Below are positions 10,892-21,872 of a stretch of 64,000 bases of DNA, piece by piece. The position numbers and the translations under genes were made by a program. This DNA comes from Marmoricola sp. OAE513 (GTDB lineage: Bacteria > Actinomycetota > Actinomycetes > Propionibacteriales > Nocardioidaceae), in contig NZ_JBEPOC010000001.1 of NCBI RefSeq assembly GCF_040546585.1, positions 1,054,001 through 1,118,000 on the forward strand. The letters are read 5' to 3'. Within the stretch, counting starts at the first letter, position 1. Every line of letters begins with the position of its first letter. The notes under the pieces are model-generated. The model had not been told where the DNA came from. It saw only the letters and a program-made list of their open reading frames with translations, and ran no database searches.

Positions 10892-12513
10892 GGCTGCGCC
10901 TTCGACGTCGCGGCGCGGCGGCTGTAGGCGACGTACATGCCGGGCAGCAGCACGAGCGCGAGCAGGAGCAGGATGGCGACGAAGCCGAACGCCTTGTTGT
11001 CGCCGTCACGGGTCGGCACCAGCTCGGCCGGCGTACCGATCAGGTCGGCGTTCGCGGTCGCGATGTTGGGATCGACGACACCGTTCCCGGTGGCTGCTCC
11101 GGTACCTGTTCCCGTCCCGGTCCCGGGGCCCGTACCGGTTCCGGTGGTCGCGCCGGTGCCTGTTCCCGTGCCCGTCCCGGTACCGGTTCCCGTGCCGCTT
11201 CCGGTGTCCGTCGACGGAGCGCCCGTGCCGGTCGCGGTGCCGCACGGGCCTGCCCCCGACTTGTCGCAGGCGGCCGGCTTCGGGGCGATCTCGGCGAGGT
11301 GGTTGCGCGAGAGGTTGCCCTTCACGAAGGTCGGGTTGTTGCACGCGGTCACCGAGCGGTTGGTGAGGTCGACCTTGGGGTCGGCCGCCTTCAGCCTGGC
11401 GATCTGCTGGAACCCGGCCTGCACCAGGTTGAGCGGCAGCGGCGAGTAGCCGTAGCCGCCGGCCTTCGTCTGACCGGTGCACAGCGAGTAGTACATGAAG
11501 TCGGCGAGCGACTGGCGCTTCGCGGTCGTCATCCGTCGGTCCGACTTCGACGTCGGGATGATCATGTAGGAGTACGACGAGAGCGGGTACGCCCGCGGGT
11601 CGCTGGCCTTGTAGACGCCGTCGAGGATCTGGGTCAGGTAGTCCGGTGAGCTCTTGTTCTGGTTGATCTTCGCCTTGGTCAGCGCGACGGCGACGTTGTA
11701 CTGCGTCGGCTCGACGTAGTACCCGCCCTTGTTGAGGACCTTGACCACCGGGTAGTGCGCGTTGAGCGGGTAGGAGTACTCGACGTACCCGATGGTGCCG
11801 TTGCCGGCCGCGCCGGAGATCGTGTTCATCACCTGGTCCGAACCCGCGGCCGCGATCATCCGCCCCTTCTTCGGGAAGTACGACGTGAGGCCGCTCTTGC
11901 CGAAGTACGGGCGCCAGATGCTGGGGTACATCGAGTCGAGGTACTTGGTGAACTGGGCCGTGGTACCGGATCCGTCCGAGCGGATGACCGGGGTGATCGG
12001 CAGCGACGGCAGCGGCTTGCCGTTGTTGTCGGCGGTGATCGCCTTGTCGTTCCAGTTCGTGATCTTGTTGGTGAAGATCTTCGCGATCGTCTCTCCCGAG
12101 AGACGCAGCGTCTTGACCGGCTTGCCGCCGACCTTGACCTGGTAGGTGAACGCGGTACCACCGGCGACGATCGGCAGGTAGGCGTAGTCGCGACCGTTGC
12201 TGGAGTCGGCCTGCCCCTGCTCGTCCTTGCCCTGGTAGGGGATCTCGGAGACGGCGAAGTCGGTGACGCTGTTCGCGAAGTCCTTGCGACCCTGCGACGA
12301 ACCGCCACCGTTGTAGGTCACCTTGATGCCCGACGCGTCGACGTCGGAGATCCACTGGGTGAGGATCACCTGCGACCAGGTCGAGCCGGAGCCCTCGATC
12401 TGCGCGTAGCTCGCGGCGTTGGCCGGAGCTGCGCCACCGATGGACGCGACCAGGGTCAGGATCATGCCGGCGAAGCCGAGCTTGACCGCGTTGGAGGACG
12501 AGGGGCGCTTCAC
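10888..12513 (-). CDS. pstS: Phosphate-binding protein PstS, membrane-anchored through a Thr-Gly stalk
   Basis: This 541-residue protein has a signal peptide (about 1-33) and a full PstS domain (about 34-410). The phosphate loop 'RSDGSGTTAQF' and the N-terminal 'GSGSTWSQVI' are clear. A spacer with cysteine pairs follows, then a stalk of Thr-Gly dipeptides (about 430-475), and a hydrophobic helix (about 507-527) with a basic end. Actinobacterial PstS proteins are usually lipoproteins; this one lacks a lipobox and seems anchored by the C-terminal helix. It overlaps pstA and the next binding-protein gene by four bases (GTGA). Phosphate is the expected ligand. Confidence 0.92.
   Translation of the reverse strand: MKRPSSSNAVKLGFAGMILTLVASIGGAAPANAASYAQIEGSGSTWSQVILTQWISDVDASGIKVTYNGGGSSQGRKDFANSVTDFAVSEIPYQGKDEQGQADSSNGRDYAYLPIVAGGTAFTYQVKVGGKPVKTLRLSGETIAKIFTNKITNWNDKAITADNNGKPLPSLPITPVIRSDGSGTTAQFTKYLDSMYPSIWRPYFGKSGLTSYFPKKGRMIAAAGSDQVMNTISGAAGNGTIGYVEYSYPLNAHYPVVKVLNKGGYYVEPTQYNVAVALTKAKINQNKSSPDYLTQILDGVYKASDPRAYPLSSYSYMIIPTSKSDRRMTTAKRQSLADFMYYSLCTGQTKAGGYGYSPLPLNLVQAGFQQIARLKAADPKVDLTNRSVTACNNPTFVKGNLSRNHLAEIAPKPAACDKSGAGPCGTATGTGAPSTDTGSGTGTGTGTGTGTGTGATTGTGTGPGTGTGTGTGAATGNGVVDPNIATANADLIGTPAELVPTRDGDNKAFGFVAILLLLALVLLPGMYVAYSRRAATSKAQP
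11092..11215 (-). repeat. Degenerate Thr-Gly codon repeat in pstS
   Basis: The minus strand is an imperfect hexanucleotide array (ACC/ACG GGA/GGC/GGT) encoding a run of Thr-Gly dipeptides with occasional Ala, Pro and Ser interruptions. It forms the flexible stalk between the PstS domain and its anchor. Synonymous codons vary, so the array is protein-selected, but its length may still vary among strains. Confidence 0.8.
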
Positions 12514-13670
12514 TGGGAATCTCTCATTCGTTGGACGAGGCCGGAGACCCGGCTCGGCTTCGTGGTCCGCTGGCGTGCCAGCGCCCGAGCGATCACGAAG
12601 AGGACGAGGACGAGGATCAGCAGCACCGAGGCCGCCCCGAAGGCGCGCTCGATGGCGATCGGCTCACCGCTGCGCACGGTGGAGTAGATGTAGAGCGGCA
12701 GCGAGTTCATGACACCGTCGGTCGGGTTGGTCACCAGGAAGCTGGCGGCACCCGAAGTGAGCAGCACCGGAGAGGTCTCCCCGATGCCGCGGGCGATGCC
12801 GAGGATCAGCGCGGTGGCCAGTCCCGGTCGGGCGGTCGGCAGGACGACGTGCCAGACGGTCTTCCAGCGAGAGGCACCGAGCGCGAGGCTGGCCTCGCGC
12901 AGGCCGCCCGGCACGACGCGGAGGACCACGTCGGCGGCGCGGGCGATGATCGGGAGCATCATCACGCCGAGCGCGAAGGCGGCGCAGATGCCGGAACGCG
13001 GAAAGCCGAGACCGATGATCATCACCGTGTAGATGAAGAGGCCGGCGACGATCGAGGGCAGTGCGGTCATGGCCTCGACGACGGTGCGCACGACCTTGGC
13101 GAACTTGCCGCCGATCTCGGTCATGAACACCGCGGTGCCGATGCCGAGCGGGATCGTGATGACGGTCGCGATGCCGACCTGGATCAGCGAGCCGACGATG
13201 GCGTGCAGGATGCCACCCTTGGTGAAGGGGTCGCGTGGACCGACACCGGCGGAGTCCTCGAAGAAGAAGTTCCAGTGCAGCAGCGGCTTGTAGCCCTGCT
13301 TGAACACGTAGATCAGCGTCGAGGCGAGCGCGAAGCCGACGATCAGCGTGCCGGCCGTGACGAAAGCGGTGGCGACCCGGTCGCGGACCTCGATCGCCGA
13401 GCCCGTCATCGCGGCGGTGATGCCGGTGATCACGACGCCCATGACGAAGCCGACGATGAGGAACCAGGTCAGCCCGCCCGCGGGCAGCAGTCGCTGGGTG
13501 ATCACCCAGGAGAGGGCGAACCCTCCCGCCCACGACCCGATCTGGGTGAAGCGGTCCTCGGGGTTGGCGGCACGCAGACCGCTGCGCGGCACCGGCGGCG
13601 GGGCGTCGTCGTTCGGCACGGGGAGCGACGTCGCCCCCAGCGGCATCGCCGGGTCGATCATGGAGGTCAT
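12510..13670 (-). CDS. pstA: Phosphate ABC transporter permease PstA
   Basis: This 386-residue inner-membrane permease forms the phosphate channel with PstC. The N-terminal 80 residues are an extra segment with a Pro-rich start and two hydrophobic helices. The six-helix core follows, with the ABC-permease EAA-type motif near 'GLREASLALGASRWKTVWHVVLP' and 'GIGETSPVLLTSG', typical of PstA. Start and stop are tightly coupled: the ATG shares one base with the pstC stop (TGATG), and the stop overlaps the pstS GTG start. Confidence 0.95.
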   Translation of the reverse strand: MTSMIDPAMPLGATSLPVPNDDAPPPVPRSGLRAANPEDRFTQIGSWAGGFALSWVITQRLLPAGGLTWFLIVGFVMGVVITGITAAMTGSAIEVRDRVATAFVTAGTLIVGFALASTLIYVFKQGYKPLLHWNFFFEDSAGVGPRDPFTKGGILHAIVGSLIQVGIATVITIPLGIGTAVFMTEIGGKFAKVVRTVVEAMTALPSIVAGLFIYTVMIIGLGFPRSGICAAFALGVMMLPIIARAADVVLRVVPGGLREASLALGASRWKTVWHVVLPTARPGLATALILGIARGIGETSPVLLTSGAASFLVTNPTDGVMNSLPLYIYSTVRSGEPIAIERAFGAASVLLILVLVLFVIARALARQRTTKPSRVSGLVQRMRDSQ

Positions 13671-14680
13671 CAGGCGTCCGTCCCGGCGCCCGAGCGGCTG
13701 CGTTGGACCACGATCGCGGCCAGGGTGTTGATGATCAGGGTGATCACGAAGAGCACGAAGCCGGCCGTGAGCAGGGCCGAGAGCTGCGAGTCGCTGGCCT
13801 CGCCGAAGCGGCCGGCGATGAGGGCGGAGATCGTGCTGGTGCCGATCTCGAGCACCCGCGGCTTCACCTCGAAGGAGGGCGAGATGATCAGCAGGACCGC
13901 GATGGTCTCACCGAGCGCGCGGCCCAGCGCGAGCATGGTGCCGCCGATGATGCCGCCCCGACCGAACGGGATGACGACCGTCTGGATCATGCCCCAGCGG
14001 GTGGAGCCGAGCGCGAGCGCCGCCTCCTTCTCCCCCGGAGGCGTCTGCGAGAAGACCTGGCGCATCACGGCGCAGGCCATCGGGAGCACCATCATCGCGA
14101 CGGCCAGGCCGGCGCAGAACGCCGAGGCGGTGTAGCGCGAGCGGTCCCAGATGGCGGCGTCGGGGTTGGCGTCGACGTCGAAGAACGGGATCCAGCCGAA
14201 GTGCTTCTGCAGGAAGAGCGCGACCTCGCTCGCGTGCGGCTGCAGGAGGAAGAACCCCCAGAGGCCGTAGACGATGCTGGGCACGGCGGCCATCAGGTCG
14301 ACGAGCGCGACCAGCGTCGACTTCAGCCGGGCCGGGGCGAACTCGCTGATGTAGAGGGCCGTGGCCAGGGCCAGGGGGAAGGCGACGATCAGCGCGACCA
14401 TGGCGACCGAGAACGTGCCCACCAGGACAGCTCCGATGCCGAGCACGTCGGTGTCCGGGGACCACTGGGTCTCGGTGAAGAAGGACAGCCCGTAGTGCTT
14501 GAGGGTCGGCACCGACTGCAGCGCCAGGAAGAGGCCGATGCCTCCGGTGATCAGGAGGACTGTCGCACCGGTGGACCGGGCGACGTAGGCGAAGATTCGG
14601 TCCGACCCCGTGTTGGTCGAAGCCAGGGTGCGCGGGACCGCAGGCTCAGTCTGCGGTTCCTCGCTGGCGAGGATCGTCAC
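13670..14680 (-). CDS. pstC: Phosphate ABC transporter permease PstC
   Basis: The first gene of the operon encodes a 336-residue membrane permease, partner of PstA. About six to seven helices are visible, and the EAA loop 'EKEAALALGSTRWGMIQ' and 'LGRALGETIAVLLI' are characteristic. An N-terminal cytoplasmic tail of about 35 residues precedes the first helix. The start is a GTG with AGGGG eight bases upstream. The PHO-box-like repeats at 14746-14786 lie about 70-105 bases upstream, so phosphate-limitation control by PhoP is likely. Confidence 0.95.
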   Translation of the reverse strand: MTILASEEPQTEPAVPRTLASTNTGSDRIFAYVARSTGATVLLITGGIGLFLALQSVPTLKHYGLSFFTETQWSPDTDVLGIGAVLVGTFSVAMVALIVAFPLALATALYISEFAPARLKSTLVALVDLMAAVPSIVYGLWGFFLLQPHASEVALFLQKHFGWIPFFDVDANPDAAIWDRSRYTASAFCAGLAVAMMVLPMACAVMRQVFSQTPPGEKEAALALGSTRWGMIQTVVIPFGRGGIIGGTMLALGRALGETIAVLLIISPSFEVKPRVLEIGTSTISALIAGRFGEASDSQLSALLTAGFVLFVITLIINTLAAIVVQRSRSGAGTDA

Positions 14681-14745
14681 TCGTTCTACCCCTGTCGGTC
14701 ACCTACTGGTCGGGATCAATGTCCGGAACGAGAGCGGCCAATCAG

Positions 14746-14786
14746 GGGGAACAAGGTGAACGACGGGCGAACAGTGGCGGACGAAC
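14746..14786 (-). promoter_or_regulatory. PHO-box-like direct repeats upstream of pstC
   Basis: Reading the minus strand, four GTTC-anchored units occur in series: GTTCGTCCG, GTTCGCCCGTC, GTTCACCTT and GTTCCCC. Two adjacent units are spaced exactly 11 bases, and GTTCACC matches the core of the streptomycete PhoP box (GTTCACCCGGC direct repeats). The site precedes the whole pst operon, so binding by PhoP is the obvious inference. Confidence 0.6.
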
Positions 14787-14796
14787 GGTGTGAGAC

Positions 14797-15204
14797 CTAG
14801 GGGGCAGGGGCACCCTGGGCGATCTGCTCCAGGCTGCGCAGGATGCAGAACTCGTTGCCCTCCGGGTCCGCCAGCACGATCCAGCCGATGCCCGGTGCGT
14901 GGTGGTCGCCCTGGTCGTCGACGATCGTGGCGCCGAGCGACACTGCCCAGGCGACCTCCTCGTCACGGGTGCGCTCGACCGGACGCAGGTCGAAGTGCAT
15001 CCGGTTCTTGGTCTGCTTGCTGTCCGGTGTCTCGATGAACAGCACCTGGTGACCGCCGTCCGGCCGCTGGATCATGCACTCCTCGTGCCCGGGAAGGTTG
15101 GGGTCGCCCTCGATGTCGACGTACCCGAGCAGCTGCTTCCACCACTCGGAGAGCTCGTAGGCGTTCCTGCAGTCGATGGTGGTGTGCGAGATGAACGACG
15201 TCAC
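14797..15204 (-). CDS. VOC (glyoxalase/bleomycin-resistance) family protein
   Basis: This 135-residue protein has two vicinal-oxygen-chelate repeats. Residues 1-65 include 'TTIDCRNAYELSEWWKQLLG' and residues 75-130 include 'RMHFDLRP' and 'WIVLADPEGNEFCIL', the usual actinobacterial form. The substrate cannot be told; such proteins act as dioxygenases, lyases or antibiotic-binding proteins. The GTG at 15204 was chosen because AGGAG stands five bases upstream. It lies just downstream of glpD on the same strand, with an 8-base gap, so co-transcription is likely. The pst PHO-box region begins beyond its stop. Confidence 0.85.
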   Translation of the reverse strand: MTSFISHTTIDCRNAYELSEWWKQLLGYVDIEGDPNLPGHEECMIQRPDGGHQVLFIETPDSKQTKNRMHFDLRPVERTRDEEVAWAVSLGATIVDDQGDHHAPGIGWIVLADPEGNEFCILRSLEQIAQGAPAP

Positions 15205-15212
15205 TGCTTCTC

Positions 15213-16922
15213 CTAGCCTGCCCAGGGACCTTCCGGCGCCTGGACCCGGGCCTCGTCGGCTTCCTGGTCGGTGAGCTTCTCCTGACTCTGCCGCTCGGCC
15301 TCGACGCGGCGCAACCAGTGATCGACCTCCTCCTCGAGCCGGGACCGGTCCCACCCGAGGACGCCGCCCATCAGCTCGGCGACCTGCTGAGCCGCGAGCG
15401 TGCCGCGGTCGAAGGTCTCGATCGAGATCCGCGTACGGCGGGCAAGCACGTCGTCGAGGTGGCGAGCTCCTTCGTGGGTGACCGCGTAGACGACCTCGGC
15501 CCCGAGGTAGTCCTCAGCGTGGATGAGCGGCTCGGCGAGCGAGGGGTCCTCGATCATCAGGTCGAGCAGCTCGTCGACCATGCCGCCGTACCGGCCGAGC
15601 AGGTGATCGATGCGCGCGAGGTGCAGCCCCGAGGTACGGGCCAGCGTCGCGCGCTGGTTGGTACGGGTCTCGAACCCGTGCGCCCCGAGCAGCGGAACCC
15701 GGTCGGTGATGCTCGGGCGGGCTCCCCCCTCCAGCGTCTTCGCGGCCACGTCGACCGCGTCCTTGGCCATCACCCGGTACGTCGTCAGCTTGCCGCCGGC
15801 GATCATCACCAGGCCGGGCACGGGGGCGACCACGGTGTGCTCGCGGGAGATCTTCGAGGTCGGCTCGGTCTCACCCTTGAGCAGCGGGCGGAGACCGGCG
15901 TAGACGCCCTCGACGTCGTCGTGGTCGAGCGGGTCGCGCAGAAGGGTGTTCACGTGACCGAGGACGTAGTCGATGTCGGCACGTGAGGCGGCCGGGTGGG
16001 CGAGGTCGAGGTCCCACGGGGTGTCGGTGGTGCCGATGATCCAGTGCCGGCCCCACGGGATCACGAAGAGCACCGACTTCTCGGTCTTGGTGATGAACCC
16101 GGTCTCGGAGCGGATCCGGTCCTTCGGCACGACCAGGTGGATGCCCTTGCTGGCCTCGACCTTGAGCGCGCCCTTGCCGCCGACGAGCTCCTGGATGCCG
16201 TCAGTCCAGACGCCGGCCGCGTTGATGACGACGCGGGCGCGGACCTCGTAGCTGACGTCGTCCTCGAGGTCGCGGATCGTCGCCCCGACGACCCGTTCGC
16301 CCTCGCGCAGGAACCCGGTGACCTGGGTGCGCGAGGCCACGTGCGCGCCGTACGCCGCGGCGGTGCGCGCGACGTTCATCACCAGCCGGGCGTCGTCGAC
16401 CTGGCAGTCGTAGTAACGGATCGCGCCGGTGAGGTTCTCGGTGCGCAGGTCCGGCGCCATCCGGGCGATCTGGCGGCGGAAAAGGTGCTTGTGCTTGGGC
16501 ACGCCCATCTCGTACTTGCCGGCCATCGCCATGCCGTCGTACAGCGCGAGGCCGGCGCCGACGTACGGGCGCTCCCAGGTGTGGTGCAGCGGGTAGAGGA
16601 ACGGCACCGGCCGGACCAGGTGCGGCGCGAGCCGGGTCAGCAGCAGACCGCGCTCCTCCAGCGCCTCGCGGACCAGGCCGAAGTCGAACATCTCCAGGTA
16701 GCGCAGGCCGCCGTGGACGAGCTTGCTGCTGCGGCTGCTGGTGCCGCTGGCGAAGTCGCGCTGCTCGACGATCGCCGTCGAGAGCCCGCGGGTGACCGCG
16801 TCCAGCGCGACGCCGACACCGACGACTCCCCCGCCGACGACGAGGACGTCGAGCTCGTGGTCCGACATCCCTTTCAGCGCAGCCGCGCGCGAGTGCGGTC
16901 CGAGGTCTGCGGTCAGGGCCAT
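15213..16922 (-). CDS. glpD: Glycerol-3-phosphate dehydrogenase (FAD)
   Basis: It oxidises glycerol 3-phosphate to dihydroxyacetone phosphate and passes electrons to the respiratory chain at the inner membrane face. The 569 residues show the FAD dinucleotide fold 'DVLVVGGGVVGVGVALDA', the family motif 'ASGTSSRSSKLVHGGLRYLE', 'VINAAGVWTD' and 'GGKLTTYRVMAKDAVD', and a C-terminal DAO_C-like helical domain, so length is normal. A small inverted repeat (CTGTCA/TGACAG) lies between guaB3 and this gene. Confidence 0.95.
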   Translation of the reverse strand: MALTADLGPHSRAAALKGMSDHELDVLVVGGGVVGVGVALDAVTRGLSTAIVEQRDFASGTSSRSSKLVHGGLRYLEMFDFGLVREALEERGLLLTRLAPHLVRPVPFLYPLHHTWERPYVGAGLALYDGMAMAGKYEMGVPKHKHLFRRQIARMAPDLRTENLTGAIRYYDCQVDDARLVMNVARTAAAYGAHVASRTQVTGFLREGERVVGATIRDLEDDVSYEVRARVVINAAGVWTDGIQELVGGKGALKVEASKGIHLVVPKDRIRSETGFITKTEKSVLFVIPWGRHWIIGTTDTPWDLDLAHPAASRADIDYVLGHVNTLLRDPLDHDDVEGVYAGLRPLLKGETEPTSKISREHTVVAPVPGLVMIAGGKLTTYRVMAKDAVDVAAKTLEGGARPSITDRVPLLGAHGFETRTNQRATLARTSGLHLARIDHLLGRYGGMVDELLDLMIEDPSLAEPLIHAEDYLGAEVVYAVTHEGARHLDDVLARRTRISIETFDRGTLAAQQVAELMGGVLGWDRSRLEEEVDHWLRRVEAERQSQEKLTDQEADEARVQAPEGPWAG

Positions 16923-16957
16923 GCAGCCAGTCTGTCAGGAGGACGTGACAGGCAGGG

Positions 16958-18064
16958 TTACTGGACGACGACCTCGATGCGCTGGAACTCCTTGAGCTCG
17001 GTGTAGCCGGTGGTGGCCATGGCGCGCTTGAGGGCGCCGACGAGGTTCATGGTGCCGTCGGCCACGCGAGAAGGCCCGAAGAGGATCTCCTCCAGTGTGC
17101 CGACCGTGCCCATCTCGACGCGCTCGCCGCGGGGCAGGTTCTCGTGGTGCGCCTCGGCGCCCCAGTGGAAGCCCTGGCCCGGAGCGTCGGTGGCCCGCGC
17201 GAGCGGGGAGCCGATCATGACGGCGTCAGCGCCGCAGGCGATCGCCTTGGCGATGTCGCCGCTGCGGCCGATCGAACCGTCGGCGATCACGTGCACGTAG
17301 CGACCACCGGACTCGTCCATGTAGTCGCGGCGGGCGGCGGCGACGTCGGCGACGGCGCTGGCCATCGGAACGGAGACACCGAGGACGGCGCGGGTGGTGT
17401 GCGCGGCACCGCCGCCGAAACCGACGAGCACGCCCGCTGCGCCGGTGCGCATCAGGTGCACAGCCGCCTGGTGGGTCGCGCAGCCACCGACGATGACCGG
17501 GACGTCGAGCTCGTAGATGAACTCCTTGAGGTTCAGCGGCTCGGCCTGCCCGGAGACGTGCTCGGCGCTCACGGTCGTGCCGCGGATGACGAACATGTCG
17601 ACACCGGCGTCGACGACCGCCTTGGCGAACTCCTTGGTGCGCTGCGGCGACAGCGCGCCGGCGACGGTGACACCCGAGGCGCGCACCTCGCGCAACCGCT
17701 CGGTGATCAGCTCGGCCTTGATCGGCTCGGTGTAGACCTCCTGCATGCGCGCGACCGCGGCGGCGTTGTCGAGGCCGGCGATCTCCTCCAGCAGCGGCGC
17801 CGGGTCCTCGTACCGGGTCCAGAGGCCCTCGAGGTTCAGCACGCCGAGACCGCCGTGCTTGCCGAACGCGATCGCGGTCTCCGGCGACATCACCGAGTCC
17901 ATCGGCGCGGCCAGGATCGGGAGGTCGAACCGGTACGCGTCGATCTGCCACGTCGTGGAGACCTCTTCGGGGTCCCGCGTACGCCGGCTCGGCACGATGG
18001 CGATGTCGTCGAACGAATACGCGCGGCGACCGCGCTTGGCGCGGCCGATCTCGATCTCAGTCAC
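16958..18064 (-). CDS. guaB3: GuaB3-type IMP dehydrogenase family protein
   Basis: This 368-residue TIM-barrel protein belongs to the IMP dehydrogenase/GMP reductase family but lacks the CBS pair found in GuaB. Visible are 'YSFDDIAIVPSRRTRDP', 'LPILAAPMDSVMSPE', 'GGCATHQAAVHLM' in place of the GuaB catalytic loop, and 'IADGSIGRSGDIAKAIACGADAVMIG'. Actinobacteria commonly carry this paralogue beside guaB, as here (guaB lies 47 bases upstream). Its exact activity differs between reports for the family, so I give only a nucleotide oxidoreductase role in guanine nucleotide metabolism. Confidence 0.9.
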   Translation of the reverse strand: MTEIEIGRAKRGRRAYSFDDIAIVPSRRTRDPEEVSTTWQIDAYRFDLPILAAPMDSVMSPETAIAFGKHGGLGVLNLEGLWTRYEDPAPLLEEIAGLDNAAAVARMQEVYTEPIKAELITERLREVRASGVTVAGALSPQRTKEFAKAVVDAGVDMFVIRGTTVSAEHVSGQAEPLNLKEFIYELDVPVIVGGCATHQAAVHLMRTGAAGVLVGFGGGAAHTTRAVLGVSVPMASAVADVAAARRDYMDESGGRYVHVIADGSIGRSGDIAKAIACGADAVMIGSPLARATDAPGQGFHWGAEAHHENLPRGERVEMGTVGTLEEILFGPSRVADGTMNLVGALKRAMATTGYTELKEFQRIEVVVQ

Positions 18065-18111
18065 CCGTGGATCCTACTTGTGAGCGGCGCCAGGCGTGGC
18101 GCAGGCGTCGC

Positions 18112-20441
<2,330 letters not shown>

Positions 20442-20549
20442 GGCTCCACAGTGCCCACCACGTGTTGCACATCGGCTGCGTCCTCGTTACAGCCGCGAAA
20501 ACAAGCGCTCACAGGAGGAGGGAGCCAAGACCGGGTCTACTGTCGGCCC

Positions 20550-20849
20550 ATGAGCGAATGGATCTACTTCATCCACCCGCCGCGGGAGAACTTCGTCGAG
20601 ACGATCACCGAGGAGGAGGCCGGGATCATGCAGGTGCACGCCGGCCACCTCGCCGAGCTGCACCAGCAGGGCGTGCTCATCCTGGCCGGCCCGACGTTCG
20701 GGCGGATCAACACGGGCATCGCAGTGATCGAGGCCGACGACGAGGACGCCGCGACGACGATCATGAGCTCCGACCCGGCGATCACCTCCGGTCTGATGAC
20801 CGGCGAGCTGCGGCCGATGCGGGTGGCCTTCCTGCGTGGACGCGATTGA
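20550..20849 (+). CDS. YciI family protein
   Basis: This 99-residue single-domain protein has a ferredoxin-like fold of the YciI/DGPF type: 'YFIHPPRENFVETITEEEAGIM', a conserved His in 'MQVHAGHLAELHQQG' and 'ILAGPTF'. Biochemical function is unknown for most members; a hydrolase or muconolactone-isomerase-like role is proposed for some relatives. The ATG at 20550 gives the usual family length, although the frame is open far upstream across the opposite-strand ACT-GNAT gene. It stands alone, divergent from its upstream neighbour. Confidence 0.85.
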   Translation: MSEWIYFIHPPRENFVETITEEEAGIMQVHAGHLAELHQQGVLILAGPTFGRINTGIAVIEADDEDAATTIMSSDPAITSGLMTGELRPMRVAFLRGRD

Positions 20850-20873
20850 GCAGAGTCTGCGCGGCGTCGACGA

Positions 20874-21800
20874 CTAGGCCGCAGGCCGGATCGGCTCCAG
20901 GTCCGGGTCGAGCGGGTGGTTCCGCGGCTCCCAGCCCGGAGGCCCGAACAGGTAGCCGAGCTTGTCCCGCCACGACGCCGCGGCGTGGACGTTGCGCATG
21001 ATCTGGGCGTAGTCGCCGTACTGGAGCTTGATCATGTTGTAGGTGTTCACCGGCTTGGTGAGCCCGTACGTCGGCCGCTTGGTCTCCTCGACGAAGGAGC
21101 CGAACATCCGGTCCCAGATGATCAGGATGCCGGCGTAGTTCTTGTCCAGGTACTCCGGGTCCGAACCGTGGTGCACGCGGTGGTGCGACGGCGTGTTGAA
21201 CACGAACTCGATCGGGCGGGGGAGCTTGCCGATCGTCTCGGTGTGCGTGAAGAACTGCCAGACCAGGTTGATCCCGAAGGCCACGTAGATGGTCCACGGG
21301 TCGAAGCCCAGGAACGGCAACGGCAACCAGAACAGGAACTCGAACCAGGGGTTCCACTTCTGTCGCAGGGCGGTGGCGAAGTTCATGTACTCGCTCGAGT
21401 GGTGCGCCTGGTGCGCGGCCCAGCCGACGTTGACCCGGTGCACGAACCGGTGCGAGGCGTAGAAGGACAGGTCGACCGCGAGGATCAGCAGGACCCAGTA
21501 CCACCAGGTGTCGGTCGGCATCTTGAGCGCGTCCGGGGTGAGGTGGGTGAAGACGGCGATGAACACCAGGAACGACCCGACCTTCAGCGCCAGCGAGAAC
21601 ACCAGGCTGATCAGTCCCATGCCCATGCTCGTCCGGGCGTCAGGTCCGAGGTAGCCGGTGCGGCTCTTGCCGGCCTCCTCGTGGTCGTCGTCGAGGAACT
21701 TCAGGGCGGCGAGCTCGATGGCGATGGTGAGCAGGAAGAACGGCACCGCATAGGTGACCGGGTTCTTCATCGGGTCGAGCAGCTCGTGGAGGTCGTTCAT
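20874..21800 (-). CDS. Sterol desaturase/fatty acid hydroxylase family membrane protein
   Basis: This 308-residue integral membrane di-iron enzyme has the three His boxes of the fatty acid hydroxylase superfamily: 'HRFVH', 'HQAHHS' and 'HHRVHHG', plus 'HTETIG'. About four to five helices surround them. It probably hydroxylates or desaturates a lipid chain at the membrane; the substrate cannot be predicted. It is transcribed away from the TetR gene at 21873 across a 72-base gap with a palindrome, a typical regulator-target arrangement. Confidence 0.9.
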   Translation of the reverse strand: MNDLHELLDPMKNPVTYAVPFFLLTIAIELAALKFLDDDHEEAGKSRTGYLGPDARTSMGMGLISLVFSLALKVGSFLVFIAVFTHLTPDALKMPTDTWWYWVLLILAVDLSFYASHRFVHRVNVGWAAHQAHHSSEYMNFATALRQKWNPWFEFLFWLPLPFLGFDPWTIYVAFGINLVWQFFTHTETIGKLPRPIEFVFNTPSHHRVHHGSDPEYLDKNYAGILIIWDRMFGSFVEETKRPTYGLTKPVNTYNMIKLQYGDYAQIMRNVHAAASWRDKLGYLFGPPGWEPRNHPLDPDLEPIRPAA

Positions 21801-21830
21801 CGCTGGGTCCTGTTCTCGATATGACTCTCG

Positions 21831-21841
21831 GGTAAGTTACC
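21831..21841. promoter_or_regulatory. Candidate TetR operator GGTAA-G-TTACC
   Basis: A 5-bp inverted repeat with one central base lies in the 72-base divergent gap between the hydroxylase gene and the TetR gene. Both promoters would overlap it, so joint control is plausible. It is short; confidence is limited. Confidence 0.45.
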
Positions 21842-21872
21842 ACAGGTTCATATTTGCCGCTAGGGTGACCTC

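Noticed and set aside
11092-11215. CRISPR-like or tandem DNA repeat array
   Set aside because: The units are six-base coding repeats with synonymous variation in frame, encoding Thr-Gly; there are no spacers.
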